A DNA stretch of 64,000 nt. Origin: Bradyrhizobium retamae. GTDB taxonomy: Bacteria > Pseudomonadota > Alphaproteobacteria > Rhizobiales > Xanthobacteraceae. Shown here piece after piece: positions 25,371 through 34,769 of the stretch. Numbering within the stretch: the first letter of the stretch is position 1; every line of letters begins with the position of its first letter. Made by a program: the position numbers and the translations under genes. The DNA lies in contig NZ_LLYA01000203.1 of the NCBI RefSeq assembly GCF_001440415.1, forward strand, positions 62,001-126,000, given 5' to 3'. The notes beneath the pieces were generated by a model that worked only from the letters and a program-made list of their open reading frames with translations, was not told the origin of the DNA and did no database searches.

Positions 25371-26388
25371 ATGCGGGGCGTGATCAGGCCAACCGTTTTC
25401 CTGGCGATCATCGGCTTGCTCGGGGGAATAGCCTATCGCTATTTCATCGACGATCCGATCGAAGCAACGCCGTCGTACTATCTCCGGAGCAGCCTGCACG
25501 GGATGGGCATAACGCTGGCCGCCTGGGGCGTTCATCTCTACTTCACGTCGCGACGAAGTGAGTGGATCAGCAAATGGCCGTTGCTGATGGATCTGGCGGT
25601 GCGCTCCGCGACCATGGCCATCGTCGTCGCGAGCGCGGCGCTGGTCTTGCAGGTAACGCTGTACTGGGAATGGATCGAGACGAACTGGCTGACGGAGAAG
25701 TTTCCCATTGTCGTTGCGTTTAGCTTCTTCGCGTCGCTGCTCGTGCTGTCAACCTTCGAACTGACACGGCTGGTCCGGCAGCCGCGTGCTGTTCAACGTA
25801 GCGCTCGGCCGATACCGAAGTCCGGTACGGGAAGCGCGCGTGCTGATGTTTCTCGATCTCGCAGGTTCGACCTCGCTCGCGGAGACGATGGGCGAATTGC
25901 GCGTGCAGGGCCTGCTCACCCGCTTCTTCTTCGACATCGATGGTGCGATCGTCGCGCATGGCGGCGAGGTTCACGCCTATGTCGGCGATGAGGTCATCGT
26001 GACGTGGCCGCTCGATGACAGGATGTCGGGGGGACGCTGCATCGAATGCTTCTTCGCGATTGCCGACAGCATAGCGGACAAAGCTGACTCTTATCGGCAA
26101 GAGTTCGGCATAGTGCCGAGCTTCCGCGCCGGCCTGCATGCCGGTTACGTGGTGATCAGCGAGTGCGGCAGCTCACGCCGCCAGCTTGCCTATTTCGGCG
26201 ATACCGTGAACGTGACGGCGCGGCTGCAGGAGCACTGCAAGGAGGTTGGCCGGAACTTGCTGGTGTCTTCCGACCTGCTGCGCCACATGAAGCTGAAGCC
26301 GGTTTTCGCCGTCGAAGCGCTTGGAGAGGTTCGCTTGCGGGGGCGGGCGGCGGCAATCGAGGTGTTTGCCGTCGAGCGACGTGGCTGA
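25371..26388 (+). pseudogene. Membrane adenylate cyclase (class III), frameshifted
   Basis: Codons from 25371 encode a membrane part with about four helices that ends near TFELTRLV. The cyclase domain continues in another frame from about 25786. Removing one C at 25775-25776 joins them as LTRLVGSRVLFNVALGRY, giving one 338-residue protein. The catalytic domain (residues about 150-335) keeps the metal-binding Asp in MFLDLAGST, Asp in AYVGDEVIVTW, and the Asn and Arg in GDTVNVTARLQ, so the ancestor was active. As written, the first frame runs on to a stop at 25991. Either the gene is recently inactivated or the base is a sequencing error. GlpD-like is upstream. Confidence 0.8.
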
Positions 26389-26412
26389 TCGTCGCGACCT
26401 GCTTGACCTCGC

Positions 26413-27723
26413 CTAGTTTCGCTGCGCTTGCCGCGACCAGGCCTCGTCACGCGCCGAAGGCCTACGGTCAAGCCGGGCCGAGACGCGGCTCGCGGCCGCT
26501 TCGCCGCGACCGGCGCGAAGGTACGCCACGATCAGCGTGTCCTCCCACAATTCACGCTGGGCGTGGCTGCCGCCGATCCGCGTCAACTCGGCAAGGGCCG
26601 GTTCGAGCAGGCGGATCGCCGCCGCATTGTCGCCTTCCGCAAACGCCCGGATCCCGCGGCAAAGGTCGATGGCGGCCTGCCCCGGCAACAGCTTGCCGTC
26701 GGCTGCGCGTGCTTCGAGCTGCGCCAGTCGCGTCTCCAGCGCATCGCTGCCGGTCATTGCGGTGGCCAGCGCAAAATGAGCGTCGGCAAAATGCGCGCCG
26801 GCTTGCGGAAAGTACTTTTCGCCGTACGCGGCGATATCCCGCCAATGTGCCTCCAGCCCGGTCTGGCCGGCCAGCGCAAGCCGCCACAGCAGCGAGGCAC
26901 CGTCGGTGAAGATGTTCAGCGGCGGATACGGCCGGCCCGCCGGCTTGATATGCTGCTCGTAGATCCCACGCGCGCCGTCGAGATCGCCGGCGTCGAGCAA
27001 TGTCAACGCGACGTGCCAGGCCAAGTGCCCATGCAGAAAGCTCTGGCGGTCATGCGCGGGCATCCATTGCGAAAGGAAGCCGCGGCCGGCCTCCATGTCG
27101 CCCTGCTCGAACATCGCATGCGAGAGGCCATGTGCCGCGTTGGCGTTGGCCGATCGCAGCTCCATCGCGCGCTCGGACAGGCTCCGGCCGGTGGAGAGAT
27201 TTCCCGCCTCGGTGTGCGACCAGCCGAGGTAGCTGACAAACCACCAGTCCTCGCCATAATGGCGTGCGTGGCGTTCGCAGATCGCGAGCTTGGCCGCGTC
27301 GTGATCGGGACGGCCCGAGAACGCGTAGAGACCGAACGCGCCGAGCAGGATCGACAGCACCTGCGCATCGCGCGGATATTCGTCGAGATGCGCCTCGGCG
27401 CCGGTCACCGCGATCTTCGGCTTGCCCTCGATCACGGCGGCCATGATCTCGACATGGCTTTTTTCGCGCGGGGTGGCGCCGGCGGCCAGTTCGCGGGCTT
27501 GCACCGCGACCGCACGCGCCTTGCTGCCCTCCATGTTGAGCTGATGCAGCCGGGCGCGGCCGATATGCGCCAGCGCAAAGCCGGGATCTTCCGCAATCGC
27601 CTTGTCGAAGGCGTCCTCGGCACCATGCCACGCCGACAGCATGCAGTCGACGCCGTCGCGATAATGCGCCGCGGCGCGATCCGAGGCGGTTGTCAGCGGG
27701 AGGTCATATCTGTCGCGGTTCAT
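26413..27723 (-). CDS. Tetratricopeptide-repeat protein (TTC38-like)
   Basis: A 436-residue all-helical protein that starts MNRDRYDLPLTTASDRAAAH. Helical repeats run through most of its length, for example DAFDKAIAEDPGFALAHIGR near residue 45 and LLDAGDLDGARGIYEQHI in the middle. The whole matches the TTC38-type TPR family found in bacteria and animals. No signal peptide or catalytic motif is seen; it probably acts as a protein-binding scaffold. The Met at 27723 is preferred over 27753. The frameshifted GlcG-like gene reads into its start. Confidence 0.8.
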   Translation of the reverse strand: MNRDRYDLPLTTASDRAAAHYRDGVDCMLSAWHGAEDAFDKAIAEDPGFALAHIGRARLHQLNMEGSKARAVAVQARELAAGATPREKSHVEIMAAVIEGKPKIAVTGAEAHLDEYPRDAQVLSILLGAFGLYAFSGRPDHDAAKLAICERHARHYGEDWWFVSYLGWSHTEAGNLSTGRSLSERAMELRSANANAAHGLSHAMFEQGDMEAGRGFLSQWMPAHDRQSFLHGHLAWHVALTLLDAGDLDGARGIYEQHIKPAGRPYPPLNIFTDGASLLWRLALAGQTGLEAHWRDIAAYGEKYFPQAGAHFADAHFALATAMTGSDALETRLAQLEARAADGKLLPGQAAIDLCRGIRAFAEGDNAAAIRLLEPALAELTRIGGSHAQRELWEDTLIVAYLRAGRGEAAASRVSARLDRRPSARDEAWSRQAQRN

Positions 27724-28261
27724 CGTTTTTGTCCTGGGCGCGCGCGATGACATCGTCAGGTCTAGAAATCGAGCTTGTCGCGTATGGCATCGATGCCTGC
27801 CTTGGCGCAGGCTTCGTCCGCGTCGCCGCCGGGAGCCCGGAGACGCCTACAGCGCCCACCAGTGAACCTGCCGCTTCGACCGTCAGCCCGCCGCCGATGA
27901 TGACGGCGCCCGGCAGATCACGGATTCCGGACTGCATCATTCCGGGCTGGCTGTTGGCAACGAGTTCGGTTGTGCTGGTGCGGAAGCTGACGGCCGTCCA
28001 CGCCTTGCCTGAGGCGGTCGAAACCGTATGTGCGCCTGCAAAGCGGTCGCGCAGCAGTACTTGCGTCACGCCGAAGCGATCGACGACGGCGACCGTCACC
28101 TGAAAGCCGCGCTTGCGGCAATCCGCCAGCGTCGCGCGCGCCAGATCGAGCGCCACCTCGGGGCTCAGCGATTTGTAGGTGACGAGGGCTTCCTGGGCGG
28201 CGGCCGAGCTGGCGAGCAGGCAAGAGATCGCCGTCGCTGCCACCAAATTCCAAACGGTCAT
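27704..28261 (-). pseudogene. GlcG/HbpS-family exported protein with 3' frameshift
   Basis: The gene begins with a signal peptide (MTVWNLVAATAISCLLASSA, cut after AAAQ). The GlcG/HbpS haem-binding-like domain runs to GLTVEAAGSLVGAVGVSG near residue 143. After that the frame becomes GLPAATRTKPAP and ends at 27704, inside the next gene. Adding one base in the C-run at 27835-27837 restores GAPGGDADEACAKAGIDAIR and a stop at 27762, the normal family ending. So a one-base deletion or sequencing error has replaced the last 25 residues. GGGAGAGA precedes the start. The family's role is poorly defined. Confidence 0.8.
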
Positions 28262-28378
28262 CAATCTCTCCCGATCATTCCCATCGTGCGCGGCGGCCGA
28301 GTTTCTGCGAATTTCGAACCTTACCAGAGACGGGAGCTGCATCCAGAATATTGTGGCTGCTTGTTCCGGGCCGGTTGA

Positions 28379-28394
28379 GCGGATAGCGATCCGC
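28379..28394. promoter_or_regulatory. Palindrome between GlcG-like and polyamine-importer genes
   Basis: GCGGAT-AGCG-ATCCGC, with two perfect 6-base arms, lies 15 bases before the potA-like start codon. Its position suggests an operator or an RNA hairpin in the leader. Confidence 0.35.
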
Positions 28395-28409
28395 CGCTAG
28401 CGTGCGGCC

Positions 28410-29609
28410 ATGACGGCGCAGGCAAATGACATGAGCGGGCAATCGCCTGAGATCGACACAGCGAAAATCAACACGGCCGTGGCGCAGGCGACGGCGCCGG
28501 CCAACGACACGCCGTTGCTCCGCGTCGAAGGCGTATCAAAGAAATTCGGCGATTTCCGCGCGGTGGACCGGCTCTCGCTCGACATCAAGGCAGGCGAGTT
28601 CTTTGCGCTATTGGGCCCGAGCGGCTGCGGCAAGACCACGCTGCTCAGGATGCTTGCCGGGTTCGAGACCCCAGACGAGGGCCGCATCCTGCTCGGTGGC
28701 CGCGATATCGCGCCGGTGCTGCCGCATGAGCGGCCCGTCAACATGATGTTCCAGAACTATGCGCTGTTTCCGCATCTCTCGGTCCGGGACAACATCGCGT
28801 TCGGCCTGAAGCGCGCCGGGATGGCGGGCGCCGCCATTGATACCCGCGTGGGCGAGATGGTCGCGTTGGTCAAGCTCGAAGGCATGGAGAAGCGCAGGCC
28901 GGATCAGCTTTCCGGCGGCCAGAAGCAGCGCGTGGCGCTGGCGCGCTCGTTGGCGCGGCGGCCCAAGGTCCTGCTGCTTGACGAGCCGTTGGCCGCGCTC
29001 GACAAGAAGCTGCGCGAAAGCACGCAGCTCGAATTGATGGAACTGCAACGCCGCCTCGGCATGACTTTCATTGTCGTCACCCACGACCAGGAAGAGGCGA
29101 TGACGATGGCGAATCGGATCGGCGTCATGGATGCCGGCCGGCTCGAACAGGTCGCCACGCCGCGCGATCTCTACGAGGCGCCAGCCTCGCGCTGGGTCGC
29201 CCAGTTCGTCGGCGACGTCAATTTGTTCGACGGCGAGGTCACCTCGCAGGAAGACCATCGCCTGACGATTGCGACCCGCGACGGCGGAAGCATCGTGGTC
29301 GCCGAGCCGCGCGATCTCATCGGCAAGACGATGGTCTCGGTCGCGATACGCCCCGAGAAGGTTAGGCTGTCGCGCCGCGACCCGGCATCGGATGCGGGCA
29401 CCTTGCAAGCGGTCAACCGGCTGGAAGGCGTCGTGACCGATGTCAGCTATCTCGGCGGCTCGACCGTCTACAAGATCAAACTCGATTCCGGCGCGGTGGT
29501 GCGCTCCTCGATCGCCAATACGGCGCGGCTTGATATCGACACGTTGAGCGCGGGTCGGCGCGTGGTGGCGTGGTTCACGCCCGACGATTGCATGGTGCTG
29601 GAGAAATGA
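28410..29609 (+). CDS. Polyamine-type ABC importer ATPase
   Basis: A 399-residue ATPase of the PotA/PotG group. Walker A is LLGPSGCGKTTLLRM (near residue 70), the signature is LSGGQKQRVALARSLA, Walker B is VLLLDEPLAALDKKL, and the switch His is in VVTHDQEEAMTMANR. A C-terminal TOBE domain (about 300-399) ends the protein. It has an unusual N-terminal extension of about 35 residues. It energises import through the two permeases that follow, overlapping the first by 4 bases. Confidence 0.92.
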   Translation: MTAQANDMSGQSPEIDTAKINTAVAQATAPANDTPLLRVEGVSKKFGDFRAVDRLSLDIKAGEFFALLGPSGCGKTTLLRMLAGFETPDEGRILLGGRDIAPVLPHERPVNMMFQNYALFPHLSVRDNIAFGLKRAGMAGAAIDTRVGEMVALVKLEGMEKRRPDQLSGGQKQRVALARSLARRPKVLLLDEPLAALDKKLRESTQLELMELQRRLGMTFIVVTHDQEEAMTMANRIGVMDAGRLEQVATPRDLYEAPASRWVAQFVGDVNLFDGEVTSQEDHRLTIATRDGGSIVVAEPRDLIGKTMVSVAIRPEKVRLSRRDPASDAGTLQAVNRLEGVVTDVSYLGGSTVYKIKLDSGAVVRSSIANTARLDIDTLSAGRRVVAWFTPDDCMVLEK

Positions 29610-30520
29610 GCGCGCGCCGCATCTTCGCGCAGCCGGCGCGGTATGCCGCCATCGCGCCCTATTTGTGGATGGTGCTGTTCTTCCTGGTGCCGTTCGGGTT
29701 CGTGCTGAAGATCAGCCTGTCGCAGACCGCGATCGCGCAGCCGCCCTATGTGCCCGTGTTCGATTTCTCCGAAGGATGGGCTACGATCAACGCGGCCTTC
29801 GCGCAGTTGTCCTTCGATAATTTCAGGCTGCTGATCTCGGACAGTCTCTACATCAGCTCCTATTTGCGCAGCGTCGTTGTTGCCGTAACCTCGACATTGA
29901 TCCTGCTATTGATTGGCTATCCGATCGCCTATGGCATGGCGCGGCTGCCGCAGCGCTGGCAGCCGATCGCGATGATGCTGGTGATCGTGCCGTTCTGGAC
30001 CTCGTTCCTGATCCGCATCTATGCCTGGATCAATATTTTGCAGCATGACGGGCTGCTCAATAAAATTCTGCTCGCGCTGCATCTGGTTTCGTCGCCGGTG
30101 GTGTGGCTCTCGACCGATACTGCGATGTATCTCGGCATCGTCTATTCCTATCTGCCGTTCATGATCCTGCCGCTGTACGCGACGCTTTCGAAGATGGACC
30201 CCTCGCTCTTGGAAGCCGCAAGCGATCTCGGTTCGTCGCCGCTTCAGGCGTTCTGGCTGGTGACGTTCCCGCTGTCCTTGCCTGGGGTCGGCGCCGGCGC
30301 GCTGCTGTGCTTCATCCCTATCATCGGCGAATTCGTGATCCCCGATCTTTTGGCCGGCTCCGGCTCGATGATGATCGGCCAGACGCTGTGGCTCGAATTC
30401 TTCACCAACAAGGACTGGCCGGTCGCCGCCGCCGCCGCGGTCGCCTTGCTGGTGCTACTGGTGCCGCCGCTGTTGCTCTATGACCGGCTGCAGCGCCGCA
30501 CGTTGGAGGGTGCGAAGTGA
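29606..30520 (+). CDS. Polyamine-type ABC permease (PotB/PotH-like)
   Basis: A 304-residue inner-membrane permease with six helices. The coupling loop EAASDLGSSPLQAFWLVTFP (about residues 205-224) is the EAA motif that docks to the ATPase. The start at 29606 overlaps the ATPase stop in ATGA. The N-terminal helix (IAPYLWMVLFFLVPFGFVLK) matches PotH. Substrate class (putrescine/spermidine) is inferred from the family; no binding protein is encoded next to it. Confidence 0.92.
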   Translation: MSARRIFAQPARYAAIAPYLWMVLFFLVPFGFVLKISLSQTAIAQPPYVPVFDFSEGWATINAAFAQLSFDNFRLLISDSLYISSYLRSVVVAVTSTLILLLIGYPIAYGMARLPQRWQPIAMMLVIVPFWTSFLIRIYAWINILQHDGLLNKILLALHLVSSPVVWLSTDTAMYLGIVYSYLPFMILPLYATLSKMDPSLLEAASDLGSSPLQAFWLVTFPLSLPGVGAGALLCFIPIIGEFVIPDLLAGSGSMMIGQTLWLEFFTNKDWPVAAAAAVALLVLLVPPLLLYDRLQRRTLEGAK

Positions 30521-31335
30521 TGGCGCGACGTGTCGGCAGGATCTCGCCGTTTAACATCACCGCGCTCGCGCTGGGGATGGCGTTTCTGTATCTGCCGATC
30601 GTGATCCTCGTGATCTATTCCTTCAACGCCTCGCGGCTGGTCACGGTGTGGGGCGGCTGGTCGCTGCGCTGGTATCATGAGTTCTTCAACGACCGCGCCA
30701 TGCTGGATGCGGCATGGATGAGCCTTCGCGTTGCCGCGGTATCGGCCACGATCGCAACGTTGCTCGGCACGCTCGCGGCAGTCGGGCTGGTTCGCGGCGA
30801 ACGCTTCAGGGGGCGGACGCTGTTTTCCGGCATGCTCTACGCGCCGCTGGTGATGCCCGAGGTGATCTCAGGGCTGTCGCTGCTGCTGTTGTTCGTGGCG
30901 CTCAACGCCGAGCGCGGCTTCTGGACCGTGACGATCGCGCACACCACGCTGACGATGTGCTTCGTCACCGTGGTGGTGCAGTCGCGCCTTGCCTCGCTCG
31001 ACCGCAGCCTGGAAGAGGCCGCGATGGATCTCGGCTGCGATCCGGTGCAGGCGTTCGTTCGGGTGACGCTACCACTGATCCTGCCTGCCATTGCCGCAGG
31101 CTGGATGCTCGCCTTCACGCTCTCGCTCGACGATGTCGTGATCGCAAGTTTCACCACCGGTCCCGGCTCGGCAACGCTGCCGATCCGGATCTATTCCGAG
31201 GTGCGGCTGGGGGTGAAGCCGGAGATCAACGCGATCTGCACCATGGTGATCGCGCTGATCGCGGTGCTGATCGTGATCGCTTCGCTCGCTGCGAAGCTGT
31301 CGAGTTCGGAGGCTAAGAGCGCGGCGCCGCTGTAG
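30520..31335 (+). CDS. Polyamine-type ABC permease (PotC/PotI-like)
   Basis: A 271-residue permease, the partner of the preceding one. It has six membrane helices and the EAA loop EEAAMDLGCDPVQAFVRVTL (about residues 167-186). The GTG at 30517 or ATG at 30520 can start it; the ATG overlaps the upstream stop by one base. LSLDDVVIASFTTGPGSATL is typical of PotC/PotI. It is the last gene of the operon, and its stop almost meets the stop of the convergent sugar-permease gene. Confidence 0.92.
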   Translation: MARRVGRISPFNITALALGMAFLYLPIVILVIYSFNASRLVTVWGGWSLRWYHEFFNDRAMLDAAWMSLRVAAVSATIATLLGTLAAVGLVRGERFRGRTLFSGMLYAPLVMPEVISGLSLLLLFVALNAERGFWTVTIAHTTLTMCFVTVVVQSRLASLDRSLEEAAMDLGCDPVQAFVRVTLPLILPAIAAGWMLAFTLSLDDVVIASFTTGPGSATLPIRIYSEVRLGVKPEINAICTMVIALIAVLIVIASLAAKLSSSEAKSAAPL

Positions 31336-32187
31336 TCACGACTTCACCGCGCCCGCCGTCAGCCCGCCCACCATATACCGCCTGAACGCGTAATAGATCG
31401 CAGCCGGCGGCAGCGCGTAGATGAAGCCGGTGGTCATCAAGAGTTCCCACGGCGAGTCGTCCGCGGCCAGGAAGTTGCCAAGCGCCACGGGGAGCGTGAT
31501 CTCGGTATCCCTCGACAGCAGCAGAAACGCGTAGAGATATTCGTTCCAGGCGAGCAGGATCGCGTAGGTGCCGATCGCAACCAGCGAGGGCATCATCAGC
31601 GGCACATACACTAGCCGGAATAGCTGCAGCGTGGTGGCGCCGTCCATGGTGGCGGCTTCATCCAGTTCGACCGGCAGCTTGTCGGACGCCTGTTTCAGAA
31701 CCCAAATCGCGTAAGGGGAGGCGATCGTCACCATCGCGAGAATCAGCGACCAGTGATTGTTGAGGAGGCCGTAATTGCCCATGGTGCGGTACATCGGCAC
31801 GGCAAGGAATGCCGCCGGGATGAAGTAGGTGAACAGCGCCAGATTCATCACCCAGCGCCCGCCGGGGACGCGCAGCCGTGAGATCGAGAAAGCGGCTGCG
31901 GTTGCTATCATCAGGGTGAGTGCGCCGGCAGACAGCGCGATCACCACCGAATTGAAGAACTGGATCCAGAAATCGCGCAGGAAGTAGTGCTCCTGGTAGA
32001 ACACGATCTTGAAGTTATTCAGCGTCGGATGTGCGGGCCACAGCTTGCCCGAAAACGCGTCTTCCTTCGGTGAGATCGCGAACAGGAACATGTGATAGAT
32101 CGGCACCAGCGTCCAGATCAGCACGGGAATGCCGATCAGAAGCAGTTTCGCCTCGTTGCCGATTTCTTTGAGAGAGGGCAGCTTCAT
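31336..32187 (-). CDS. Sugar-type ABC permease (MalG family)
   Basis: A 283-residue MalG/UgpE-type permease with six helices. The EAA loop ELDEAATMDGATTLQLFRLV is at about residues 176-195 and the C-terminal YAFRRYMVGGLTAGAVKS is characteristic. It is the distal gene of a minus-strand operon with the MalF-type permease (4-base overlap) and the binding protein. It imports a carbohydrate or glycerol-phosphate-like solute; the substrate is unknown. Confidence 0.92.
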   Translation of the reverse strand: MKLPSLKEIGNEAKLLLIGIPVLIWTLVPIYHMFLFAISPKEDAFSGKLWPAHPTLNNFKIVFYQEHYFLRDFWIQFFNSVVIALSAGALTLMIATAAAFSISRLRVPGGRWVMNLALFTYFIPAAFLAVPMYRTMGNYGLLNNHWSLILAMVTIASPYAIWVLKQASDKLPVELDEAATMDGATTLQLFRLVYVPLMMPSLVAIGTYAILLAWNEYLYAFLLLSRDTEITLPVALGNFLAADDSPWELLMTTGFIYALPPAAIYYAFRRYMVGGLTAGAVKS

Positions 32188-33056
32188 CGCGACAACCGTT
32201 TCATCATGAAGTAGACCAGCGGCAGCACGAACGGCAGCGCGCAGACGATGGAGGCCATCGCTAGCGAGAGTTGGTCGAGCCGGAGATAGCGGATACCGAG
32301 CGTGGCGAGCACATGGGTGAGGTCGGCAGGGCCGCCGCCGGTGAGCAGATACACGCTGTTGAAGTCGCCCAACGTCCAGATCATCGAGAGCAGCGTGCAG
32401 GTGATGTAGAGCGTCTGCATCGACGGCCAGGTGATGTAGCGGAACTTCTGCGACCAGCTTGCGCCGTCGACCTCGGCGGCCTCATACAAATCGTGCGAGA
32501 TCGCGAGTCGCCCGGTCATCAGGATCAACGTCCAGAACGGCAGCGATTTCCAGATGTGCACGCCGATCGCCATGGCGAGGGCGACGCTCGGGTCGTTCAG
32601 CCAGTTCGGGCCGTCCTCGGCGGTAAACTTGAAGATCAGTTGGTTAATCACGCCCCATTCCGGATTGAGCATGAAGCGCACGGAAAGAATTGTCGGGATC
32701 GACGGCACCGCCCAGGGCAGGATGAACAGCACCGACAGCCATTTGATCCAGCTGCGCTGCTGGGCGAAGAAGCCGGACAGGAACAGCGCGATCGCCATTT
32801 TCAGATTGATGCCGACCAGGAGGAAGATCAGCGTATTGACGGCGGCGCGCGCGAAGATCGGGTCGTGATAGAGCGCGACATAGCTCGCCGGATGCCGCGC
32901 CAGCCACAGCCCGTAGCCGACGGGGTAGACCACGAAGGCCAGGAACACCAGCAGATAGGGGGCGATCATCACGATGCCCCAGACCTGCGGCGTGGTCAGC
33001 CGTGCCGATAGCGGCGGGCTTGGTATCGCGTGATCGCCCGAAAGCGTGATTGCCAT
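32184..33056 (-). CDS. Sugar-type ABC permease (MalF/UgpA family)
   Basis: A 290-residue permease with six helices and the EAA motif YEAAEVDGASWSQKFRYITW (about residues 188-207). It heterodimerises with the MalG-type partner and needs an ATPase that is not encoded within the window. The region before its start holds an intercistronic hairpin and a repeat that separate it from the binding-protein gene. Confidence 0.92.
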   Translation of the reverse strand: MAITLSGDHAIPSPPLSARLTTPQVWGIVMIAPYLLVFLAFVVYPVGYGLWLARHPASYVALYHDPIFARAAVNTLIFLLVGINLKMAIALFLSGFFAQQRSWIKWLSVLFILPWAVPSIPTILSVRFMLNPEWGVINQLIFKFTAEDGPNWLNDPSVALAMAIGVHIWKSLPFWTLILMTGRLAISHDLYEAAEVDGASWSQKFRYITWPSMQTLYITCTLLSMIWTLGDFNSVYLLTGGGPADLTHVLATLGIRYLRLDQLSLAMASIVCALPFVLPLVYFMMKRLSR

Positions 33057-33082
33057 GGTCGTCCGTACTTACAAAAGTGAGG

Positions 33083-33101
33083 CGGCCGCAAGCTGCGGCC
33101 G
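33083..33101 (-). terminator. Intercistronic hairpin between binding protein and permease
   Basis: CGGCCGCA-AGC-TGCGGCCG forms an 8-base perfect GC-rich stem 27 bases upstream of the permease start. It lacks a T-tract. It could stabilise the 3' end of the binding-protein message and so raise its level over the permeases, a common arrangement in ABC importers. Confidence 0.5.
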
Positions 33102-33110
33102 GTGTGTTCG

Positions 33111-33213
33111 TTAACCCCGCCCTGCTTGCGGGGAGAGGTCGAAGCCGAGGGCTTCGGGTGAGGGGGGACCGGACTCACCCCAACCCTCTTCCCGCGAAGG
33201 GCGGGGAGAGGGA
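33111..33213. repeat. Palindromic intergenic repeat
   Basis: Inverted CCCCGCC-GC-GGGGAGAGG units face each other (about 33114-33138 and 33176-33213), with an inner GAAGCC-GGCTTC pair. Similar sequence occurs at 45003-45112. Such elements are common between Bradyrhizobium genes. Confidence 0.65.
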
Positions 33214-33236
33214 GGCGTGGCCCTGTGCTCTTCGTA

Positions 33237-34616
33237 TTAGCCGGCGACCTGCTTGATGCGGGCGATCAGTTCGTCGACGGCCTTGTCGACCGGCACCTTC
33301 TCGCTCACCACGCGGTTCATCGCCTTGGCCCAGACGTTCTCGTTGTTCAGGATCGTGAACTTCCAGTTCTTGGTGAAGTCGAACGGCGTGGTGCCGCCCG
33401 TGAACTGATTGTACACCGCCTTGCGATGCCGGTCAGCCTGCCAGAACGGGCTCTGCTGGCTGGCCGTCGTCACCGGGAACCAGCGGCCGAGCGCGCCTTC
33501 GATATAGGGCCGCACGTTCTCTTCCTGCAGCAGGAACTTGATGAACTCCTTGCCCTCGGCCTTGTTCTTGGCGACCGTGAACATCAGGCCGGTCTTGACG
33601 TCGGAGCGATACTTGATCGGCGTGCCGTCAGGCTTGTTGGGGAAGGACGCCGTGATGATGGTCTCATCATAGTTCTTCTTGCCGAGCGCGCGCTGCTCCG
33701 GCGTCAGCGCCGGGTTGTTGGCGTCGTCGAGCCATTTCGCCGCGATCGAGATCGTGAAGTTGTGCGTCATCACGATCGTCTTGTTGTGGAAGGCGACGTT
33801 GTTGTCCGGATCCTTCCAGGTGGTGGAGGAGGGCGGCGTGCAGCCCTTGATGTAGGTGTCGGTGTAGTCCTTCATCGCCTTGATCAGGTTTTCCCGCACC
33901 TTGGGATCGTCGATCAGGAGCTTGCCGTCGTCATCGACCAGCTTGACGTTGTAGGCGTCCATGAAGGTGTAGAACGACTGGAACGAATCGGTGGATTCCA
34001 CGCCCATCGGCTGGCCGACGGCATAGACGCGCTGACCGGTGGCCTTGCGGCTGGCGGCCTGCACCTTGTTGCACCAGAACGACCAGTAGTCTTCCCATTT
34101 GGTCGGGATGTCGCTTTCCTTGAAGCCGGCCTGTTCCAGCATGTCCTTCCAGATCTGGACGTGCATGCTCTGCTGCTTCAGCGGAAAGCCGTAATAGCCC
34201 TTCTTCTTTGTCTGATCGTTGTAGAGAAAGGTGGTTTCCAGCGTGTTCGGCGCGAATGCCGACTTCATCGGCAGCAGGATATCGGAGAGATCCTCGAGCT
34301 TGCCCTCATATGCCCACTTGCCCTGCGCCTGCACGTCATAGCTGTCGGAATAGGCGACATCAGGCACGGTGCCCGAATCCAGCGCCGCCACCGTCTTCGG
34401 AATCATATCCTGGATGGCGTATTGCGAAAGCTCGACCTTGATGCCGGTCTTGGCCTCGAATTTCTTGATCGCCTCTAAGAGCGCATCGTCCTCGGACTTG
34501 TAAAAGCCCTTGCCGAACCAGACCGTGATGGTCTTCTGCTGGGCGAGCGCGGGCGCCGTGGCGTAAAACAGGCCGACGGCTGCGACCGCGAGCGAAACTG
34601 ATCTCCTGGATATCAC
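33237..34616 (-). CDS. Extracellular solute-binding protein, family 1 (sugar type)
   Basis: A 459-residue periplasmic binding protein. A signal peptide of about 25 residues (SVSLAVAAVGLFYATAPALA) precedes the mature start QQKTITVWFGKGF. The body is family 1, as for maltose- or glycerol-phosphate-type binding proteins, and contains several aromatic residues suited to sugar stacking. It is the first gene of the operon with the two permeases. The ATPase is missing locally, so the complex may borrow a shared MsiK/UgpC-like ATPase. A palindrome at 34770-34794 is a likely operator. Confidence 0.9.
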   Translation of the reverse strand: MISRRSVSLAVAAVGLFYATAPALAQQKTITVWFGKGFYKSEDDALLEAIKKFEAKTGIKVELSQYAIQDMIPKTVAALDSGTVPDVAYSDSYDVQAQGKWAYEGKLEDLSDILLPMKSAFAPNTLETTFLYNDQTKKKGYYGFPLKQQSMHVQIWKDMLEQAGFKESDIPTKWEDYWSFWCNKVQAASRKATGQRVYAVGQPMGVESTDSFQSFYTFMDAYNVKLVDDDGKLLIDDPKVRENLIKAMKDYTDTYIKGCTPPSSTTWKDPDNNVAFHNKTIVMTHNFTISIAAKWLDDANNPALTPEQRALGKKNYDETIITASFPNKPDGTPIKYRSDVKTGLMFTVAKNKAEGKEFIKFLLQEENVRPYIEGALGRWFPVTTASQQSPFWQADRHRKAVYNQFTGGTTPFDFTKNWKFTILNNENVWAKAMNRVVSEKVPVDKAVDELIARIKQVAG

Positions 34617-34769
34617 ATTGTTCTCCCTGAAAACGCCGGCTTGTTAACCGGTTGGATAAAAGACTAGCCCATGCGCGCGACGCGATCCAGATGGGGCAGT
34701 GCAAACTTCTGTAGGGGGATGTTCGCGGCGCAAATGCGGCAAAAGATGTCTGCGCACGCGTGGGCGTTT

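Noticed and set aside
26428..27750. 440-codon plus-strand frame opposite the TPR protein.
   Set aside because: The TPR protein on the minus strand has clear repeats and start; the opposite frame is Arg-rich without structure.
33225..34478. 417-codon plus-strand frame opposite the sugar-binding-protein gene.
   Set aside because: The minus strand encodes a convincing binding protein with signal peptide; the other frame shows no motif.
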